A stretch of DNA of 64,000 nt, taken from assembly GCF_009913435.1 (NCBI RefSeq), contig NZ_CP047895.1, positions 938,501 to 1,002,500 of the forward strand, read 5' to 3'. The position numbers were made by a program, and so were the translations under genes. This stretch comes from Sphingomonas changnyeongensis. Its GTDB lineage: Bacteria > Pseudomonadota > Alphaproteobacteria > Sphingomonadales > Sphingomonadaceae. The notes below the pieces were generated by a model, which was not told the DNA's origin, did not search any database, and saw only the letters and a list, made by a program, of their open reading frames with translations. Below are positions 1 through 8,592 of this stretch, one piece after another (positions within the stretch are counted from its first letter, which is position 1; every line of letters begins with the position of its first letter).

Positions 1-260
1 TCTCGATCGCCCGGCTGCCGTCGCTCGATTACGCGACGGTGACCGCGTGGCTGCAGGATCCGCTGGCGGCGGTGCCGATGATGCTGACGGTGCTCAGCGT
101 GTTCTGGCATTTCCGCATGGGGCTGCAGGTCGTCATCGAGGACTATCAGCACAATGAGCAGCGCGTGCTCTGGCTCGTCGCGCTCAACTTCTACGCGGTC
201 GGCGCGGGCGCGCTGGCCATCTTCTCGATCCTCAAGATCGCCTTTGCGGGAGCTGCCTGA
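1..260 (+). CDS. sdhD: Succinate dehydrogenase membrane anchor subunit SdhD (5' end outside window)
   Basis: This is the C-terminal 85 residues of the small membrane subunit of respiratory complex II, which with SdhC anchors the SdhAB dimer and carries the quinone site. The frame is open from base 3 of the window, so the start lies upstream. Two hydrophobic helices are visible, around visible residues 20-38 and 54-76. Between them is the family signature ending IEDY, whose Asp-Tyr pair matches the quinone-site residues of SdhD. The stop overlaps the sdhA start by one base (TGATG), so the two are translationally coupled. Identity follows from motif plus position; family assignment is firm. Confidence 0.9.
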   Translation, partial: SIARLPSLDYATVTAWLQDPLAAVPMMLTVLSVFWHFRMGLQVVIEDYQHNEQRVLWLVALNFYAVGAGALAIFSILKIAFAGAA

Positions 261-2050
261 TGGCGGACGCCTATAAGATCATCGACCACAGCTATGACGC
301 CGTCATCGTGGGGGCCGGCGGGGCCGGCCTGCGCGCGACGATGGGCGTGGCCGGCGCGGGGCTCAAGACCGCGTGCATCACCAAGGTCTTCCCGACGCGC
401 AGCCACACGGTCGCCGCGCAGGGCGGCATCGCCGCGTCGCTCGGCAATATGGGGCCGGACCACTGGACCTGGCACATGTACGACACCGTCAAGGGGTCGG
501 ACTGGCTGGGCGACCAGGACGCGATCGAATATCTGTGCCGCGAGGCACCGGCTGCGGTCTATGAACTCGAACATGCCGGCATGCCGTTTTCGCGCACCAC
601 CGAAGGCCGCATCTATCAGCGGCCGTTCGGCGGCATGATGCAGAATATGGGTGAAGGCCCGCCGGCGCAGCGCACCTGCGCGGCGGCCGACCGCACCGGC
701 CATGCGATGCTGCACACGCTGTATCAGCAGAGCCTGAAATATGATGCGGACTTCTTCATCGAATATTTCGCGCTCGACCTGATCATGGAAGACGGCGTGT
801 GCCGGGGCGTGATCGCTCTGTGCATGGAAGACGGCACGATCCACCGCTTCCGCAGCCATGCCGTGGTGCTGGCGACCGGCGGCTATGGCCGCGCCTGGTT
901 CTCGGCGACCTCGGCCCATACCTGCACCGGCGACGGCAATGCGATGGTGCTGCGCGCAGGGCTGCCGCTTCAGGACATGGAGTTCGTGCAGTTCCACCCG
1001 ACCGGCATTTACGGCGCGGGCGTGCTGATCACCGAGGGCGCGCGCGGCGAGGGCGGCTATCTGACCAACGCCCAGGGCGAGCGGTTCATGGAACGCTATG
1101 CCCCCTCGGCCAAGGATCTGGCCAGCCGCGACGTCGTCAGCCGGTCGATGGCGATGGAGATCCGCGAGGGCCGCGGCGTCGGCAAGGAAGCCGATCACAT
1201 CTATCTGCACCTCGACCATATCGACCCCAAGGTGCTGGCCGAACGCCTGCCGGGCATCACCGAGACCGGCAAGATCTTTGCCGGGGTCGATCTGACCCGC
1301 CAGCCGCTGCCGGTGGTGCCGACCGTCCATTACAATATGGGCGGCATCCCGACCAATTATCATGGCGAGGTGGTGACGCTGAAGGACGGCAACCCCGATT
1401 CGGTGGTGCCGGGCCTGTTCGCCGTCGGCGAGGCGGCGTGCGTGTCCGTGCACGGTGCCAACCGGCTCGGCTCCAACTCGCTCATCGATCTGGTGGTGTT
1501 CGGCCGGGCGACCGGCCTCAGGATCGCCGACATCCTGAAGCCCAACACGCCGCACAATCCGCTGCCCAAGGGTGCCGAGGAGCAGGCGCTGGCCCGGCTC
1601 GACCGGTTCCGCCACGCGGCCGGCAGCGCGCCGACCGCACAGATCCGGCGCGAGATGCAGAAGACGATGCAGGCCCATGCCGCGGTGTTCCGGGATTCGG
1701 CCCTGCTCGCCGAAGGGCAGACCAAGATCGACGCGATCGCGCGTTCGATCGAGGATGTGCGCGTGACCGACCGGTCGATGGTGTGGAACACCGATCTGAT
1801 CGAAACGCTCGAGCTCGACAATCTGCTCGGCCAGGCGGTCGTCACCATGCATTCCGCCGCCAACCGCAAGGAAAGCCGCGGCGCGCATATGCATGAGGAC
1901 TTCCCCGACCGCGACGACGCCAACTGGATGAAGCACACGGTGACGTGGCTGAAGCCCGAAGGCGGCGTGTCGATCGACTATCGCCCGGTGCACGAATACA
2001 CGCTCACCGACGATGTCGATTACATCAAGCCGAAGAAGCGCGTTTACTGA
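260..2050 (+). CDS. sdhA: Succinate dehydrogenase flavoprotein subunit SdhA
   Basis: The 596-residue flavoprotein of complex II oxidises succinate to fumarate and passes electrons to the iron-sulfur subunit; it is peripheral on the cytoplasmic membrane. The FAD dinucleotide fold GAGGAG is at residues 18-23. His49 in SHTVAAQGG is the family's covalent FAD attachment site. The substrate-site motifs FHPTGIYG (about 242), RGEGGYL (about 264) and [11 protein letters not shown] (about 398) are all present. Length is normal. The ATG overlaps the sdhD stop. The usual next gene, sdhB, is absent: the stop is followed within 10 bases by a hairpin and then a gene on the opposite strand. Confidence 0.97.
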   Translation: MADAYKIIDHSYDAVIVGAGGAGLRATMGVAGAGLKTACITKVFPTRSHTVAAQGGIAASLGNMGPDHWTWHMYDTVKGSDWLGDQDAIEYLCREAPAAVYELEHAGMPFSRTTEGRIYQRPFGGMMQNMGEGPPAQRTCAAADRTGHAMLHTLYQQSLKYDADFFIEYFALDLIMEDGVCRGVIALCMEDGTIHRFRSHAVVLATGGYGRAWFSATSAHTCTGDGNAMVLRAGLPLQDMEFVQFHPTGIYGAGVLITEGARGEGGYLTNAQGERFMERYAPSAKDLASRDVVSRSMAMEIREGRGVGKEADHIYLHLDHIDPKVLAERLPGITETGKIFAGVDLTRQPLPVVPTVHYNMGGIPTNYHGEVVTLKDGNPDSVVPGLFAVGEAACVSVHGANRLGSNSLIDLVVFGRATGLRIADILKPNTPHNPLPKGAEEQALARLDRFRHAAGSAPTAQIRREMQKTMQAHAAVFRDSALLAEGQTKIDAIARSIEDVRVTDRSMVWNTDLIETLELDNLLGQAVVTMHSAANRKESRGAHMHEDFPDRDDANWMKHTVTWLKPEGGVSIDYRPVHEYTLTDDVDYIKPKKRVY

Positions 2051-2054
2051 TGCG

Positions 2055-2086
2055 AAAACGGGCCGGTGCCCTCAGGCACCGGCCCG
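2055..2086 (-). terminator. Hairpin terminator between convergent sdhA and the minus-strand secreted protein
   Basis: A perfect 12-bp stem (2059-2070 with 2075-2086) closes a CTCA loop. Read on the minus strand it is followed by four U residues (2055-2058), so it fits best as the terminator of the minus-strand gene ending at 2159. On the plus strand it would only be a stabilising 3' hairpin for sdhA. The 11-base arm core is identical to that of the hairpin at 5391. Confidence 0.6.
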
Positions 2087-2158
2087 GCGGAAAAAAAGGG
2101 GACCGGCGGCACGGACCATCGCCGCCGGCCCCCGCCGCCACTCCCGGGGGTAGAGGGA

Positions 2159-2683
2159 TTAGCGGCGGCGGCCGAGGCGCTCAGGCCGCGTGGTCGAAAT
2201 CTGCCGCGTGACCTGGCCGTTCTGGCGCGAGACATTGGCCGCCCGGCTGCGCACCACTGCACCGTTTGCGTCCGTCACGCTGTGATTGGTGGTATAGCCA
2301 TTGGCCGTGCGGCTGCCCTGTCCCGCATAGGTGTAGGCGCTGCCGTTAAAGCCGGTGCCGGTGCCGCTTGCGGTGAAGCCGTCGGCGGTGCGCTCGCGGG
2401 TCTTGGACCAGCTTGCGGTTTCGCCGGCAAAGTTGCGCGCGCTGCCGGTCACCGTTGCGCCGGTGTCGGTGCGCTGGCGGGTGACGTCGCGGCTCGCCGT
2501 CGCGCCATCGGCCTTGCGGGTCACGTCCAGCTGCATCCGCCGCGTGCCGGCGGCTTCGTCGACGGTCAGCGTCCGCGTGCCGCTGACCTTTTCGGTTTCG
2601 ATCGGCTTGGTGGTGACCACCGGCTGGGCCATGGCGCTGCCCGCCCACAGCATGGCCGGCACCAGAAACAGCGTCTTGCGCAT
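2159..2683 (-). CDS. Secreted hypothetical protein rich in Thr, Arg and Gly
   Basis: I do not recognise this 174-residue protein. It begins with a clear Sec signal peptide (hydrophobic core, cleavage after AMAQ near residue 20). The mature part is polar, alternating short T/S/G-rich strands with R and D, with loosely repeated units such as TRxxD and TADG/TANG; this looks like a repetitive beta structure. The ATG at 2683 is chosen because the signal peptide starts there and GGAGAAGG lies just upstream; a longer in-frame extension to 2728 is Arg/Pro-rich and unlikely. It sits alone between sdhA and the sigma-factor operon. Confidence 0.6.
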   Translation of the reverse strand: MRKTLFLVPAMLWAGSAMAQPVVTTKPIETEKVSGTRTLTVDEAAGTRRMQLDVTRKADGATASRDVTRQRTDTGATVTGSARNFAGETASWSKTRERTADGFTASGTGTGFNGSAYTYAGQGSRTANGYTTNHSVTDANGAVVRSRAANVSRQNGQVTRQISTTRPERLGRRR

Positions 2684-2789
2684 CGTCCTTCTCCTCGTTG
2701 CACGGGGCCGCGGGGGCGGCCTGACCATTCAACGCGGATGTCGGGCTGATCCTTCGCTTGTGCTGCCGCGCGGTGCAGCTGGACGCGGA

Positions 2790-3845
2790 TCAGTGCGGGC
2801 GGCCGGTCGCCGCCTGACGCGCGCGCCAGCGCTCGATCAGCTGGCGGCGCTGCGCCGGGGGCAGCTGCTGCAGCCGCGCCCGCCATTGACCGCCGGTCGC
2901 GGCTGTGCCCGGACCCGGGGGCGACCCGGCCGCCGGGGTGGCTGGCTGGCCGGGCACCGATACAGCCGGGCCTGCCCCATCGGTGCCGCCATCCGGCATT
3001 GCGGGCACGACCAACCCGGGGTCGCCCGCCGATCGTTCGACCGCCGGCCGGATTGCCGGGGGCCGGGCGGGCAGGGCGGAGCGGCTTGCGCCGCCTTCGA
3101 CCCGCACCGGGGCCGGCTGGACCGTCCTGTCGGCGGGGATCAACCCCGGTCCGCGTAGCGGCACGGCGGCATCAAGCGCAGCCGGCACCGGCAGGCCGGC
3201 GGCGCGGCGGCGTTCGATCCGCTCGACCATCCGGTCCCGAACCGGCGGCGGCGCGAGGTTCAGCCGGGCGCGCACGATCCTGGTCTGCAGGTCGATAGGC
3301 ACCGGCAGATTCTGGGCGCGCAGGTCACGCGCCGCCTTGCGGTCTTCATAAAGGCGCACCCGTTCCTGCACCCTCAGCGGGATGGTGACGCCCGCCGCCT
3401 CCAGCTCCCTGATCCGCGCGATCGCAGCCTCTGGCCCGGTCATCGTCGCCGCCGCGGGTGCAACCGGCACGGCAGCGGGATCGACCGGTGCTGCGCCGGC
3501 ATCGGCGGCCTGCCGGACGGGCCGGCGGGGGTTGCGCGGCGGCGATGCGGTGCGCTCAGGCGCAACGGCCTCGATCGCCGGCGCGATCAGCGGCAGCTTG
3601 GCGATCTCGACCCCCGACACCAAGGCGGCGGCGACCGCACCGGCCGCGACCAGATTGGCCCCGATAAAGCTGGCGAGCGTGCGGTGCCGCGCCAGCCAGC
3701 GCCGCCGCCCGGCCTGGCCGCCGCGCCGCCAGCCGGGACGGTCCTGCGCCCCGGCCACCGCGCGGGCGGCGATCCGCGCCTCGAACCCCGGATCGGGTTC
3801 GGGGACGCGCAGCGCGTCCAGCATCCGGTCGAGCGGATCGGTCAT
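2790..3845 (-). CDS. Single-pass membrane protein, probable anti-sigma factor partner of the ECF sigma
   Basis: The 351-residue protein has a cytoplasmic N-terminal part of about 55 residues, one transmembrane helix (about 57-77), and a long Pro/Ala/Arg-rich periplasmic part. That part contains repeated charged helices carrying the phrase LPVP, and a C-terminal helix LPPAQRRQLIERW typical of periplasmic Spy/DUF3106-like helices. Its start overlaps the stop of the upstream sigma gene by 4 bases (ATGA). Gene order and topology suggest an anti-sigma factor that senses the envelope, but no canonical zinc anti-sigma motif is visible, so the function is inferred from context. Confidence 0.6.
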   Translation of the reverse strand: MTDPLDRMLDALRVPEPDPGFEARIAARAVAGAQDRPGWRRGGQAGRRRWLARHRTLASFIGANLVAAGAVAAALVSGVEIAKLPLIAPAIEAVAPERTASPPRNPRRPVRQAADAGAAPVDPAAVPVAPAAATMTGPEAAIARIRELEAAGVTIPLRVQERVRLYEDRKAARDLRAQNLPVPIDLQTRIVRARLNLAPPPVRDRMVERIERRRAAGLPVPAALDAAVPLRGPGLIPADRTVQPAPVRVEGGASRSALPARPPAIRPAVERSAGDPGLVVPAMPDGGTDGAGPAVSVPGQPATPAAGSPPGPGTAATGGQWRARLQQLPPAQRRQLIERWRARQAATGRPH

Positions 3846-4426
3846 GCCGCCTGTCCTTCGCTGCCGTCAAAGCCGCGTGCCGTGAGCGCCCGGCGCAGCG
3901 CGGTGCGCGCGCGCAGCAGCAGCGATTCGAACGCCTTGATATGCAGGCCCATCATCTGCGCGGCCTCGGCATTCGGCCAGTGTTCGTGATAGGTTAGCAC
4001 GATGGCGGTCCGCTGCCGGTCCGGCAGCGCCGCCAGCGCCGCCGCCACGGCCTGGTCGAGCCGCCTTGCGTCGATGGCCTCGGTCGCCGCCACCCGGTCG
4101 TCGGCCATGTCGGGCACCTCCTCATCGGCCCAGAAGCGGCGGCGGCGCAGCCGGTCGATGCACAGATTGGTGCAGACGCGGGCAAGCCAGCCGCCGACGC
4201 TGCCCGAACCGGCGCGCCAGCGCGGTGCGCCCGTCCACAGCCTGGCAAAGCTTTCCTGGACCACATCCTCCGCCTCCGTTCCGTCCATCAGCATCCGCCA
4301 GGCAAGCGCATGCAGCCGGCGCGCATGGGCGTCGACCAGCAGCCTGAACGCGATCTGGTCGCCGCGCCCGGTGCGCGCAACCAGTGCCTGTTCATCATCG
4401 GTCTGGCGCTCAGGCCCGTCCACCAT
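3842..4426 (-). CDS. ECF-type RNA polymerase sigma factor
   Basis: A 194-residue sigma-70 family factor with only regions 2 and 4. Region 2 covers about residues 20-90, including the core-binding stretch DVVQESFARLW and the -10-reading segment after it. Region 4 (about 130-185) has the helix-turn-helix with LPDRQRTAIVL and AEAAQMMGL. I place the start at the ATG at 4426 because GGGGAGGG lies 5-12 bases upstream; a TTG at 4444 is the alternative. It is cotranscribed with the membrane protein that overlaps its stop and is divergent from the barrel protein at 4537, an arrangement typical of autoregulated ECF systems. Confidence 0.88.
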   Translation of the reverse strand: MVDGPERQTDDEQALVARTGRGDQIAFRLLVDAHARRLHALAWRMLMDGTEAEDVVQESFARLWTGAPRWRAGSGSVGGWLARVCTNLCIDRLRRRRFWADEEVPDMADDRVAATEAIDARRLDQAVAAALAALPDRQRTAIVLTYHEHWPNAEAAQMMGLHIKAFESLLLRARTALRRALTARGFDGSEGQAA

Positions 4427-4459
4427 TGCCCTCCCCAGGACCAAACGGACGGTCGCCGA

Positions 4460-4488
4460 AAAACCTTCGCGGCACCATCAAAGGTTTT
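4460..4488. promoter_or_regulatory. Inverted repeat between divergent ECF sigma and outer-membrane genes
   Basis: AAAACCTT (4460-4467) is repeated in inverted orientation as AAGGTTTT (4481-4488), separated by 13 bases, in the 110-base divergent intergenic region. Because the arms are reverse complements, the same motif faces both genes. It could be paired -35-like elements for the ECF sigma factor or a repressor operator. The repeat is seen directly; the role is inference. Confidence 0.45.
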
Positions 4489-4536
4489 GTCCGCCCCGTT
4501 CGTTTCGCCTGTGGACCATCATAGGAGGGGGATCCG

Positions 4537-5382
4537 ATGACACGAATCTGTTTGCTCGTGCTGCTCGCCGCCGCCCCGGCATCGGCGCAGGAGGGCGCTG
4601 CGCAACCCCGCCCCTGGACGGCGGGGGTGAATGGCGGCGTCACCCGCCTCGGCCCGGATCTCAGCCAGAGCTTTGGCGGCGTCACCCTCGCCCGCAGCTT
4701 CGGCGCGAACACGATCAGGATCGGTGCCACGCTGTTCAGCGGCGGCGACCAGTTCCGGCAACTGCGCACGACGACGCGGACCAGCCTGTTCAACCTGTCC
4801 TACAGCCGCCAGATCGGCGTGGTGACGCTCGAGGCGCATGGCGCGCTCGGCAGCCGTTCGTTCCGCGACCAGGCCGTGCGGCTGCGCTCGGGCAACACGG
4901 TGACGGTCGGCGGCGACGGCGATATTTCAAGCTTTGGCGCCAGCATCGGTGCCAGCTTTGCGCTGGCCGAACGCTGGTCGCTGTCGCCCTATGCCTTTGT
5001 CGACCGCAGCCGGATCGATGTCGCGCGTCCCGTGCTCGGGCCGGGCGGCCGACCGGTGGCGGAGCCGCTGGTCCAGCGGCAGAGCGGGACGACCGGATCG
5101 CTGGGCCTGACGCTCGACCGCGCGATCGGGCCGCGTTCGAGCCTCGGGCTGCTCGCCGCCTTCACCGCGACGTCGAACAGCGCCGCGGTCACCCGCTTCA
5201 GCGGCACTGGCCAGCGGCTGCTCGAAGGGGTGGGGGGCAGCGATGGCTGGCTGGAGTTCGGCGCGGTCGGCACGGTCGGCCTCAGCGACGGGCTGGCCAT
5301 CGACCTCAGCCTTGTTAGCACATTGGGCGTGGCAGGCGGCGAAACCCTGTCCGGCTCGGCCGGCATCAGGGCGATGTTCTGA
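4537..5382 (+). CDS. Secreted outer-membrane beta-barrel protein
   Basis: A 281-residue protein with an 18-residue signal peptide ending ASAQ. The mature sequence is an alternating amphipathic series of beta strands, with recurrent GASIGASF-type and SLGLTL-type segments, and it ends in a C-terminal Phe, as outer-membrane barrels do for BAM recognition. Length fits a 10-12 strand barrel similar to autotransporter-type domains, but there is no passenger. A strong GGAGGGGG lies upstream of the ATG. It is divergent from the ECF sigma operon and may be its target. Substrate or function is unknown. Confidence 0.65.
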   Translation: MTRICLLVLLAAAPASAQEGAAQPRPWTAGVNGGVTRLGPDLSQSFGGVTLARSFGANTIRIGATLFSGGDQFRQLRTTTRTSLFNLSYSRQIGVVTLEAHGALGSRSFRDQAVRLRSGNTVTVGGDGDISSFGASIGASFALAERWSLSPYAFVDRSRIDVARPVLGPGGRPVAEPLVQRQSGTTGSLGLTLDRAIGPRSSLGLLAAFTATSNSAAVTRFSGTGQRLLEGVGGSDGWLEFGAVGTVGLSDGLAIDLSLVSTLGVAGGETLSGSAGIRAMF

Positions 5383-5383
5383 C

Positions 5384-5416
5384 AAAAAAAGGGCCGGTGC
5401 CACCCGGCACCGGCCC
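5384..5416 (-). terminator. Factor-independent terminator of the BI-1 gene
   Basis: An 11-bp perfect GC stem (5391-5401 with 5406-5416, loop ACCC) is followed on the minus strand by seven U residues (5384-5390). It lies between the convergent barrel gene and the BI-1 gene and terminates the latter. The stem sequence is shared with the hairpin at 2059. Confidence 0.85.
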
Positions 5417-5441
5417 CTGTCGTGTCACGCGCGCGACCGGA

Positions 5442-6167
5442 TCAGTCGCGGCTGCCCATCAGGTTGAGCAGGAAGGTGAACATGTTCACAAAGTCGAGAT
5501 ACAGGTTCAGCGCGCCCATGATGACCGCCTTGCCCATCATCTCGGTGCCCGCGACATAGGCATAGACGCTCTTGATCTTCTGCGTGTCATAGGCGGTCAG
5601 GCCGGCAAACAGCAGCACGCCGATCACCGAGATCGCAAAGCTCATCACGCTCGAGGCAAGGAAGATGTTGATGATGCTGGCGACGATCAGGCCGACCAGA
5701 CCCATGACCAGGAAGGTGCCGAAGCCCGACAGGTCACGCTTGGTGGTGTAGCCCCACAGGCTCAGCCCGGCAAAGGCCGCCGCGGTCGCGAAGAAGGTCT
5801 GCGCGATCGAGGTGCCGGTGAAGACCAGGAAGATCGACGCCATCGACAGGCCCATCACCGTCGCGAACGCCCAGAACAGCAGCTGCAGCGTCGCGGTCGA
5901 GATGCGGTTGATGCCGAAGCTCATCACCATCACGAATGCGAGCGGCGCGAGCATGATCACCCAGCGCAGCGGCGTCGCGAGCAGCTGTGCGGCCAGCCCC
6001 GAGGATGCAAAGGCCAGCGCGACGATGCCGGTCAGCAGCACGCCCGAGGCCATATAGTTGTAAACGGACAGCATGTAGCGGCGCAGGCCGGCATCATAAG
6101 CAGCCGCACCGCTTGCGACCGACGTCGGCGCCGCAACGGTCGCGCGGGGGTCAGTCCAGTTCGCCAT
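5442..6167 (-). CDS. Bax inhibitor-1 (BI-1/YccA) family inner-membrane protein
   Basis: A 241-residue integral membrane protein with seven predicted hydrophobic helices after a polar N terminus of about 30 residues. The family pattern is recognisable: RRYMLSVYNYMASG at the start of the first helix, the central GLSMASIF stretch, and TAYDTQKIKS before the final helices, followed by LNLYLDFVNMF. Bacterial members are proposed pH-sensitive ion channels or modulators of FtsH. GGAGCG lies 9 bases before the ATG. It is monocistronic and ends at a strong terminator. Confidence 0.9.
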   Translation of the reverse strand: MANWTDPRATVAAPTSVASGAAAYDAGLRRYMLSVYNYMASGVLLTGIVALAFASSGLAAQLLATPLRWVIMLAPLAFVMVMSFGINRISTATLQLLFWAFATVMGLSMASIFLVFTGTSIAQTFFATAAAFAGLSLWGYTTKRDLSGFGTFLVMGLVGLIVASIINIFLASSVMSFAISVIGVLLFAGLTAYDTQKIKSVYAYVAGTEMMGKAVIMGALNLYLDFVNMFTFLLNLMGSRD

Positions 6168-6301
6168 CGAAAAACGCTCCTTTGCCCGGCACGATGCCGG
6201 ATAGCCGGAATATCGGGTGAAAGCCGCGCGCTTTCAAGCGAAACCGGACGGCCCGGGGCCACGCCCGCTGCACGGGCCGGTCCCTGCCCAGCGCCCGATC
6301 C

Positions 6302-7333
6302 CTAACCCTCGGGCAGCAGCAGCGACGAATCGCCATAGCTGTAGAAGCGATAGCCCTGGGCGATCGCATGGGCATAGGCGGCAAGCATCGTCTCGCGCCC
6401 CATCAGCGCCGACACCAGCATCATCAGCGTCGATTTGGGCAGGTGGAAGTTGGTCATCAGCCCGTCAATGCCGCAGAACCGGTGGCCGGGGGTGATGAAG
6501 ATGTCGGTATCGCCCTCGAACGGCCGGATCACGCGCCCGGCATCGGCGGCGCTTTCGAGCAGCCTCAGGCTGGTCGTGCCCACCGCGATGATGCGTCCGC
6601 CGCGCGCGCGCACCGCGTTCAGCCGGTCGGCGGTGGCGGCGTCGATCCGGCCCCATTCGGCATGCATCCGGTGATCGGCCGTGTCCTCGGCCTTGACCGG
6701 CAGGAACGTGCCCGCGCCGACATGCAGGGTCAGCGTTTCATGCGCGATGCCGGCGGCGGCCACCGCCTCCATCAGCCGCGGGGTGAAATGCAGCGCCGCC
6801 GTGGGTGCCGCGACCGCGCCGTCGCTGCGCGCGAACATCGTCTGGTAATCCTCGCGGTCGCGCGCATCGGTCGGCCGCTTGGAGGCGATATAGGGGGGCA
6901 GCGGCATCTGCCCGGCGCGCTCCAGCAGCAGCTCGACCGGTTCGTCGCCCGGAAAGCCCAGCTGCACGCTGCCATCGTCAAGCTTGGCCTCGACCAGCGC
7001 CGTCACGCCCGCGCCGAAATCGATGCTGTCGCCCACGCGCAGCCGGCGCGCATTGCGGACAAAGGCGATCCAGCTGCGCAGCCCCTCGCGCTTGTGCAGC
7101 GTCGCCTCGATCCGCGCTTCGCCGCGCCGGCCTTCGAGCCGCGCCGGGATCACCCGCGTGTCGTTGAACACCAGACAGTCGCCGGGCCGCAGACAGGCCG
7201 GCAGGTCGCGCACTGCCCGGTCGGCAAGGCCAGCCGGCGTCACCACCAGCATCCGGGCGGCATCGCGCGGCTCGACCGGGCGGAGCGCGATCAGCTCCTG
7301 CGGCAGGTCGAAATCGAACAGGTCGACGCGCAT
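6302..7333 (-). CDS. queA: S-adenosylmethionine:tRNA ribosyltransferase-isomerase QueA
   Basis: QueA transfers the ribosyl part of SAM to preQ1 at tRNA position 34, giving epoxyqueuosine. The 343 residues match the family end to end: [14 protein letters not shown] at the N terminus, [14 protein letters not shown], the PLPPYI segment, and [12 protein letters not shown] in the C-terminal half, ending with [13 protein letters not shown]. The start ATG overlaps the stop of the upstream cyclophilin gene by one base (TGATG), showing cotranscription and coupling. Confidence 0.96.
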   Translation of the reverse strand: MRVDLFDFDLPQELIALRPVEPRDAARMLVVTPAGLADRAVRDLPACLRPGDCLVFNDTRVIPARLEGRRGEARIEATLHKREGLRSWIAFVRNARRLRVGDSIDFGAGVTALVEAKLDDGSVQLGFPGDEPVELLLERAGQMPLPPYIASKRPTDARDREDYQTMFARSDGAVAAPTAALHFTPRLMEAVAAAGIAHETLTLHVGAGTFLPVKAEDTADHRMHAEWGRIDAATADRLNAVRARGGRIIAVGTTSLRLLESAADAGRVIRPFEGDTDIFITPGHRFCGIDGLMTNFHLPKSTLMMLVSALMGRETMLAAYAHAIAQGYRFYSYGDSSLLLPEG

Positions 7334-8010
7334 CAGTTGCCGGGCCGGCGCGATCCGGCCGGGGCCTTGAGCGGCAAAGCGGGGATCGCCGGAGCGGGCG
7401 GGGGCAGGGCGACCGCAGTCGGCTCGCCATCGCCCTCGATCCAGGCGCGCAGGATGCGGCCCGGCTCGGCCGGCGGCTCGCCGCGCGGCATGGCATCGAC
7501 ATAGGCCATGCCGGTCAGCACCCGGCCAAACGCCGTGTAGCGATTGTCGAGCCGGAAGGTCGGCATCAGCATGATGAAGAACTGGCTGTTGGCCGAATCC
7601 GGGTCGTTCGACCGCGCCATCGACGTCACGCCGCGGACGTGCAGCAGATCGTTGAACTCCGCCTTCAGGTCGGGCAGGTCCGATCCGCCCTGGCCGGTCC
7701 CTTCAGGATCGCCGCCCTGCGCCATGAAGCCTTCGATCACCCGGTGAAAGATCAAGCCGTTGTAAAAGCCCTTGCGGGTCAGCGTCTTGATCCGTTCGAC
7801 ATGATTGGGGGCCTTGTCGGGGCGCAGCTGGATGCGCACGCGCCCGCCGGTCGACAGCTCCAGCACCCAGATATTGTCGGGCGTTGCCGCCGGCACTTCG
7901 GGCGGGGCGGCGGGGGCCGTCTCGGCGGCAGCGGCGGGCCGGTCCGCCTTGGCACAGGCGGTCGCGAACAGCGCGCCGAGCAGGGCGAACAGGGCGGCAA
8001 TCAAACGCAT
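7333..8010 (-). CDS. Cyclophilin-type peptidyl-prolyl isomerase, lipoprotein
   Basis: A 225-residue exported PPIase. The N terminus has a signal segment with a lipobox-like site before Cys19 (FATAC), followed by an Ala/Pro linker to about residue 45. The cyclophilin domain then follows, with [15 protein letters not shown] at 88-102 (catalytic Arg90) and a short GTGQGG loop typical of bacterial cyclophilins. It would catalyse proline isomerisation in the periplasm. The ATG at 8010 is chosen because the signal peptide begins there; upstream in-frame sequence is Arg-rich noise. It overlaps queA by one base. Confidence 0.9.
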   Translation of the reverse strand: MRLIAALFALLGALFATACAKADRPAAAAETAPAAPPEVPAATPDNIWVLELSTGGRVRIQLRPDKAPNHVERIKTLTRKGFYNGLIFHRVIEGFMAQGGDPEGTGQGGSDLPDLKAEFNDLLHVRGVTSMARSNDPDSANSQFFIMLMPTFRLDNRYTAFGRVLTGMAYVDAMPRGEPPAEPGRILRAWIEGDGEPTAVALPPPAPAIPALPLKAPAGSRRPGN

Positions 8011-8089
8011 GTCTGGCTCCGATCGGAAAGCGGGTGTGGCGACGCCCTGCCGGGGGCGAACCGCCGGGGTCGAAGCGCGCTGAATAGGG

Positions 8090-8590
8090 CTAGCTGCCCC
8101 GGCGGCCAAGCCTTTCGACGCGCGCCGCCACCTCGCCTGCGACAAGCGGCGGCACAAACCGGCTGATATCGCCGCCATAAAGGGCGATTTCCTTCACCAG
8201 CCGCGACGCAATCGGCTGCAGCGAGACATCGGCCATCAGGAACACCGTCTCGATGCGGTCGTTGAGCTGCTGGTTCATCCCCGCCATCTGATATTCATAT
8301 TCGAAATCGGCGACCGCGCGCAGCCCGCGCACGATGATGCCCGCACCCTGCCGCTCGGCAAACTCCATCAGCAGCGAATCGAAGCTGACGACCTCGATCG
8401 CCCCGTCGACCTCGGCGGTTTCGCGGCGGACCATCGCCATCCGCTCCTCGACGCTGAACATCGGCGATTTGGACGGGTTGGTGGTGACGCCGATCACCAG
8501 CCGGTCGACCAGCTTCGCCCCGCGCCGGATGATGTCCATATGCCCGAGGGTGACCGGATCGAACGTGCCCGGATAGACGCCGATGCGCAT
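8090..8590 (-). CDS. coaD: Phosphopantetheine adenylyltransferase CoaD
   Basis: CoaD adenylates 4'-phosphopantetheine to dephospho-CoA, the fourth step of coenzyme A synthesis. The 166-residue protein begins MRIGVYPGTF and has the nucleotidyltransferase signature TLGH at residues 14-17. The second family motif SSRLVKEIA appears in variant form, ASRLVKEIA. The ATG at 8590 fits the family N terminus; a GTG two codons upstream (8596), overlapping the ispA stop, is also possible. It is in a tight minus-strand run with ispA. Confidence 0.96.
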   Translation of the reverse strand: MRIGVYPGTFDPVTLGHMDIIRRGAKLVDRLVIGVTTNPSKSPMFSVEERMAMVRRETAEVDGAIEVVSFDSLLMEFAERQGAGIIVRGLRAVADFEYEYQMAGMNQQLNDRIETVFLMADVSLQPIASRLVKEIALYGGDISRFVPPLVAGEVAARVERLGRRGS

Positions 8591-8592
8591 CG

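Noticed and set aside
191-1993. A 600-codon open frame antisense to sdhA
   Set aside because: High GC opens long antisense frames; the product is His/Arg/Ala-rich without domains and exactly mirrors a real conserved gene.
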